A model generated the notes under the pieces. The model was not told the DNA's origin and did not search any database. It was given only the letters and a program-made list of their open reading frames with translations. From Amanita rubescens (Eukaryota > Basidiomycota > Agaricomycetes > Agaricales > Amanitaceae), in contig WION01000008.1 in NCBI GenBank assembly GCA_015039365.1, positions 1-64,000 on the forward strand: a DNA stretch of 64,000 nt, written 5' to 3'. Positions 60,495 to 64,000 of this stretch are shown here, piece after piece. The position numbers and the translations under genes are program-made. Positions within the stretch are counted from its first letter, which is position 1. Each line of letters begins with the position of its first letter.

Positions 60495-60747
60495 GTTATT
60501 ACAGATGCCGCCAATACCCCCACTCCCATTAGCCGCCGCCCTCATCAGTTGAAGAAGAAGGGAAAGAAGAAGGAACACCATGCATCACAATGTCAGGCAT
60601 GCGTCAATGGACGACAATGCGACGGAGCCGACAACGACGCCTGTTACGACTACGGCACTTACGGCTACGATTACAATGACAACGCCACCCACAACATGAA
60701 TACTTGAATGTTTTGTTGTTGCGGTCAACAACATAGGGGAGAGCTAG

Positions 60748-61199
60748 TGTTACAACACGGTACGGACTCCTGCATTATGCTTACATGATACGTCGGACAT
60801 GTTTATTTCCTTCATGCATACCTTATCCGTCTCACCCCTTATGCTCGATTCATACGGACAAGCTTGTTTACTTACTTATACCATTCCTTGTTCCACATAT
60901 GACGCCGTCCTTATAATACTTTCGTACTCACCATTATTCACTAATTAGTACGTCTCATTGTACTTGCTAGTATAAGTACCACATGTATTCTAGAGTCGGA
61001 CCTTAAGTTCGACTTAGCTGTTTATTGTCGTCTGGCAATACAACCTTACTCTTAACTCGTCAACCACAATCGTCCTCAGATACTAAGTCAACGACTTAAC
61101 TTAGTATCGAACTTATAGCTTATCAATGTTTGACTTAAACTTGTAATCATAACTAGAGTTGCCATTGCAACTTAGGTTGAGATTAACGAGTTCGTAACA
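60748..61199 (+). repeat. Element F 3' LTR
   Basis: 452 bp, TGTTAC...GTAACA inverted ends. It inserted into copia-A pol, whose sequence resumes with ACGATCAG. Confidence 0.8.
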
Positions 61200-63364
61200 A
61201 CGATCAGTGGCCCAGTCAGCATCAGTGTAGGCTCTAAATTTATTATTGCCTTTGGCGCTATAAACAATTTTGACATTTAAGGTGTGAGCAATGTATTTGA
61301 CTATATACAAAGCCTTTTGAATGTGTTCTTGAGACGGGTTTGATGAAAATTGGGACATCAAAATTACTGCATAAATTATATCATGCCTAGTTCCTAAGGC
61401 AAGATATAGAAGGGATCCTATTATTTGTTGATAATAAGAACATTCCTGTGGTGTGCATTCTCCTTCATTCTTTAAAGGAGCATAGCCAGCAGGTAACGGT
61501 GTGTGTACAGACTTGCAATCTTCAAGTCCAAATCGCTTAACAACCTTCAAGGCATAAGGGCCTTGATCTATGACTAAGAATCCTAAATCGCGGTTGTAGT
61601 TGACTTGGATTCGTAAATACTCTTGATCTTTCCAAGATCAAGACATTCCCACATCTCCATAAATTTCTTTTTAATGGTTGCAATGGTAGAATTGTTGTTT
61701 CCCATAAAGAGTATGTCATTGACATACAATATGCATCTCGTGATTGTATTCTTGCTTTTATGAACGTAAACGCCAGAATCAGACAAGCATTGTTTGAAAT
61801 GCAAAGATTTCAATGATTTATCAGCTTGTTTATTCCAGGCATATGATGCCTGTTTCAATCCATATATGGCTTTCCTCAGCCTATATACTTTAGATTCTTG
61901 TCCTTTTACAACGAAACCTTCTGGCTGGGCCATGTAAATATCTTCATCAAGATTGCCATATAAGAAGGCAGTTTTTACATCTAGGGCTTGTATATCCCAG
62001 TTTTCAAGCACTGATGTGGCCAGAAGTATTTGGATTGTTTCATATCTCGCTACAGGCGAGAATGTTTCATCGTAATCTAATCCAGGACATTGACTAAAAC
62101 CTTTAGCTACAACACGTGCTTTTTTGCATCCATCGGTTTTTAAGTCGAAAACCCAACAACATCTGATTAGGTTTCGTCCTTTTGGAAGATCAACTAACTC
62201 CCAAATATCTCTAGATTGAAGAGATTTAAATTCGTCATCCATTGCAATCTTCCATTGTTTATACAATTGAGGATTACTGGAGTGCATTTTAGATATATCC
62301 CTATAATCATATGGAATGTTATCGACAAAGGGGACAGCCGCTTTTAGAAGAAAATGAAGGAATTCATTTCCAGATTCATTAATCATTTGGGTTAAATGAT
62401 CATGTTCCGCAGATTTCAATTCTGACTTCAAAGCAAAGATTTCTTTAAGTAGAGAGGCAGATTCATTCATTCTATCAGGGTTCCTGTTGTCTGACGGTGG
62501 ATCCTGAGTTGAAGAACTTGAAGGTTTATCTTTTAACTGCTCTTGTAAAGCGTCTCGCTTTTGCTGAATTTCTGCTTCTATCTGTGCAGGAGTTTTATCT
62601 CCATAAGCGTTGTCTCTTTGTACCCTTGGAATTGGAAAATGACCAGAACGGCGAGGACCTATTTGTACAGAGGGTGGACCAGGATCAGATATGATCGGTG
62701 GTGGTGGTCTAGGCCTCTGAGCAAATTCTCTAAAACAATCTCTTTGACATTGTTCAAATTGATCAAATTCTCAATCTGTCATAAATGGGTTTTCAATTTC
62801 ATCACGATCTCTTTGATTTAAAGAGAAAGGATTATCTACATCCATAGGATTAGCAGGCAAAGGTGACCTAGATACATATGGTATCGGAGTTATAGGTCTA
62901 GAAGGAACAGGAGTCTCCTCTTTGATTTGTGGAGAAGGAGGACATTCAAAGGGTTCAGGAGTGTAACATTTCTTAAACATATCACTCATTTGTTTTTTAA
63001 ATTGCTCTCATAAATGAGATTGTTTGTCAATTTTCTGACCCTTTTGCCAATCATCGCGTTGTCTACAATAATTGTCACGTCTATTTTGTTCTCTTTCTTC
63101 CCTTTGCCTTTGGATATTATCATCCAAAAAATCTCTTCGACGATCGGCAAATTCATCACCATCATCGTCATCGTTTGAATCATCAGAAGGGTCTGACTGC
63201 TGTTGATCAGGAGATGCACCCCTTCGATCCAAACTTGGTGAGCGTCTTCGGCTCGGAGAACGTCTATGGTTCTCAGGGAGTAAGTTAGCTAAATCCAAAT
63301 TTTGTGGAGGGCGGTTAGGTTCCTCTTGGGGAATCGCCTCCCAGATTGGACCAAGATCTTCAGT
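61200..63364 (-). pseudogene. Copia-A3 pol fragment (RT and spacer), decayed
   Basis: Reverse-strand copy of A1 pol from the charged spacer to the RNase H start. It keeps RT motifs (LDYDETFSPVARYETIQ, ALDVKTAFLYGNLDEDIYM) but YVDD is YVNDILF, and a 1-bp loss shifts frame near 61622. Against A1 nearly all the differences I read are CG to TG or CA (R to C, H or Q). Cut on both sides by LTR insertions. Confidence 0.88.
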
Positions 63365-63780
63365 TGTTACAAACGTACGTCATGGCCTATCTTTTTCTTA
63401 TCTTATCATCTATGTCATTATTTGCATATGCGTTCTTTCCGGAACATTCATCGTTTATCATATGCCAATTACTTTTATCACATGTATGTCGTTTTCACAT
63501 GTTAACCGTTTCATTATCACATGTAACCGTTTTCATTATCACATGTGTATATACTTACCATATTTGCGTATGTACTTTGTACTATATAAATCACGCAAAT
63601 ATACGACTAGACCTCAGTCTAGTTTTAACAGTCAAAATCTGTCTCGTTATCGTCTAAGATCCCTTGAGGACTTATCCGATAACACTCTTATACTTTGAAT
63701 GTTCTTAAGTGCCGGAACTCCCTTGAGGAACCTACGGTACCTGATAGGCTTGACTTATCAGTGAACGAACAAACGTAACA
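63365..63780 (+). repeat. 5' LTR of the right-edge gypsy element
   Basis: 416 bp; TATA-like ctatataaatcacg near 63581; includes ACTAGACCTCAGTCTAGT, a perfect palindromic stem. Confidence 0.75.
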
Positions 63781-64000
63781 ATAAAACTAGACTCCTCTCC
63801 GAGCACGATAGCTTTAACGCTCTCACCTCCCAACATTCACCATTGCTCCACGACAATCTAAAAGTACCCCTCCGAATAACGCCAAACGAAACCCCCTTGA
63901 CCATCTCTATTATCTCGACGAACATTCCATTCATTGGGATAAACGAGAAAACGGCTGGTGTTATACCGCTTCAGGAAAACCCGTACCAGGTCACCAGTTT
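63365..64000 (+). mobile_element. Gypsy-type LTR element, 5' end only (C-LTR family)
   Basis: LTR 63365-63780 (TGTTACAAACGTACG...AAACGTAACA) inserted in copia A3 after TCAGT. Downstream is an open frame to the window end containing NPLDHLYYLDEHSIHWDKRE, a gag-like start. A fragment of the same LTR is at 31351-31520. The rest lies outside the window. Confidence 0.7.

Larger units (their letters stand above)
59771..61199 (+). mobile_element. Gag-only LTR element F, 5' truncated
   Basis: Two overlapping gag-like frames, a purine tract (AGGGGAGAG at about 60735-60743) and one LTR (60748-61199, TGTTACAACACGG...GTTCGTAACA). The LTR follows the gag frame directly without pol, as in element D. On the right it abuts copia-A pol at ACGAT; the 5' half is replaced by C2. 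Confidence 0.75.

Overview
The window is nuclear DNA from a fungus, most likely a mushroom-forming basidiomycete (Agaricomycetes). The evidence is many short introns of roughly 45-65 bp, typical fungal gene families (GATA factor, Zn2Cys6 factors, Afi1-type DENN protein, ArAE/FUSC transporter) and Agaricomycete-like protein motifs. The species is not identified. Exon joins were assembled by eye from reading frame, splice signals and family conservation.

Left third (1-22 kb) is compact and genic. On the + strand lie the 3' part of a GATA-type transcription factor (1-1169), a SEC7-PH ARF exchange factor (1410-5667), a glycerol-3-phosphate acyltransferase (6079-8347) and a small protein with a C-terminal Zn2Cys6 cluster (8445-9329). 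On the - strand lie a CHK2/Cds1-like FHA kinase (11841-9493), an ArAE/Bre4-like membrane transporter (17125-12873), a Zn2Cys6 regulator that looks like a pseudogene (about 19140-17700) and an Afi1-type DENN protein (21965-19445). These are ordinary housekeeping and regulatory genes with no obvious common pathway.

Right two thirds (23-64 kb) is a nested transposon cluster with no host gene that I can see. (1) A complete copia element, A1, on the - strand (23024-31222) has a TCAAT target duplication. (2) A second copia-A LTR plus leader (31521-32552) is cut off by a gypsy element, E. (3) The E gag frame is split by a 5.66-kb hAT element (33934-39592, 8-bp duplication) and by a gag-only LTR element, D (39611-42221, 4-bp duplication). 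The hAT itself holds element B1, which holds element G. (4) Element B2, with C1 inside it, then joins a copia-A gag fragment (45288-46714). (5) A divergent copia, B, on the + strand (46715-58870) is interrupted by a candidate solo LTR, hAT-like element H and non-autonomous element I. (6) A second C copy (C2), a gag-only LTR element (F), a decayed copia-A pol fragment (A3) and the 5' LTR of a gypsy element (C-LTR family) that runs off the right edge complete the window.

Most interesting signals. The two diverged copia families share a leader RNA of about 500 nt with short hairpins, and in at least two of them the paired bases change together while the loop or frame of the hairpin is kept. Both families also encode a protein of about 185 residues just upstream of gag with a C-terminal hydrophobic anchor. 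Their Gag has an RG-rich tail instead of a CCHC knuckle. Their primer-binding site matches the anticodon arm of initiator tRNA-Met. Every in-frame premature stop I checked in the transposon frames is TGA, usually where CGA is expected, which points to CpG deamination, although two families share a TGA at the same place in Gag.
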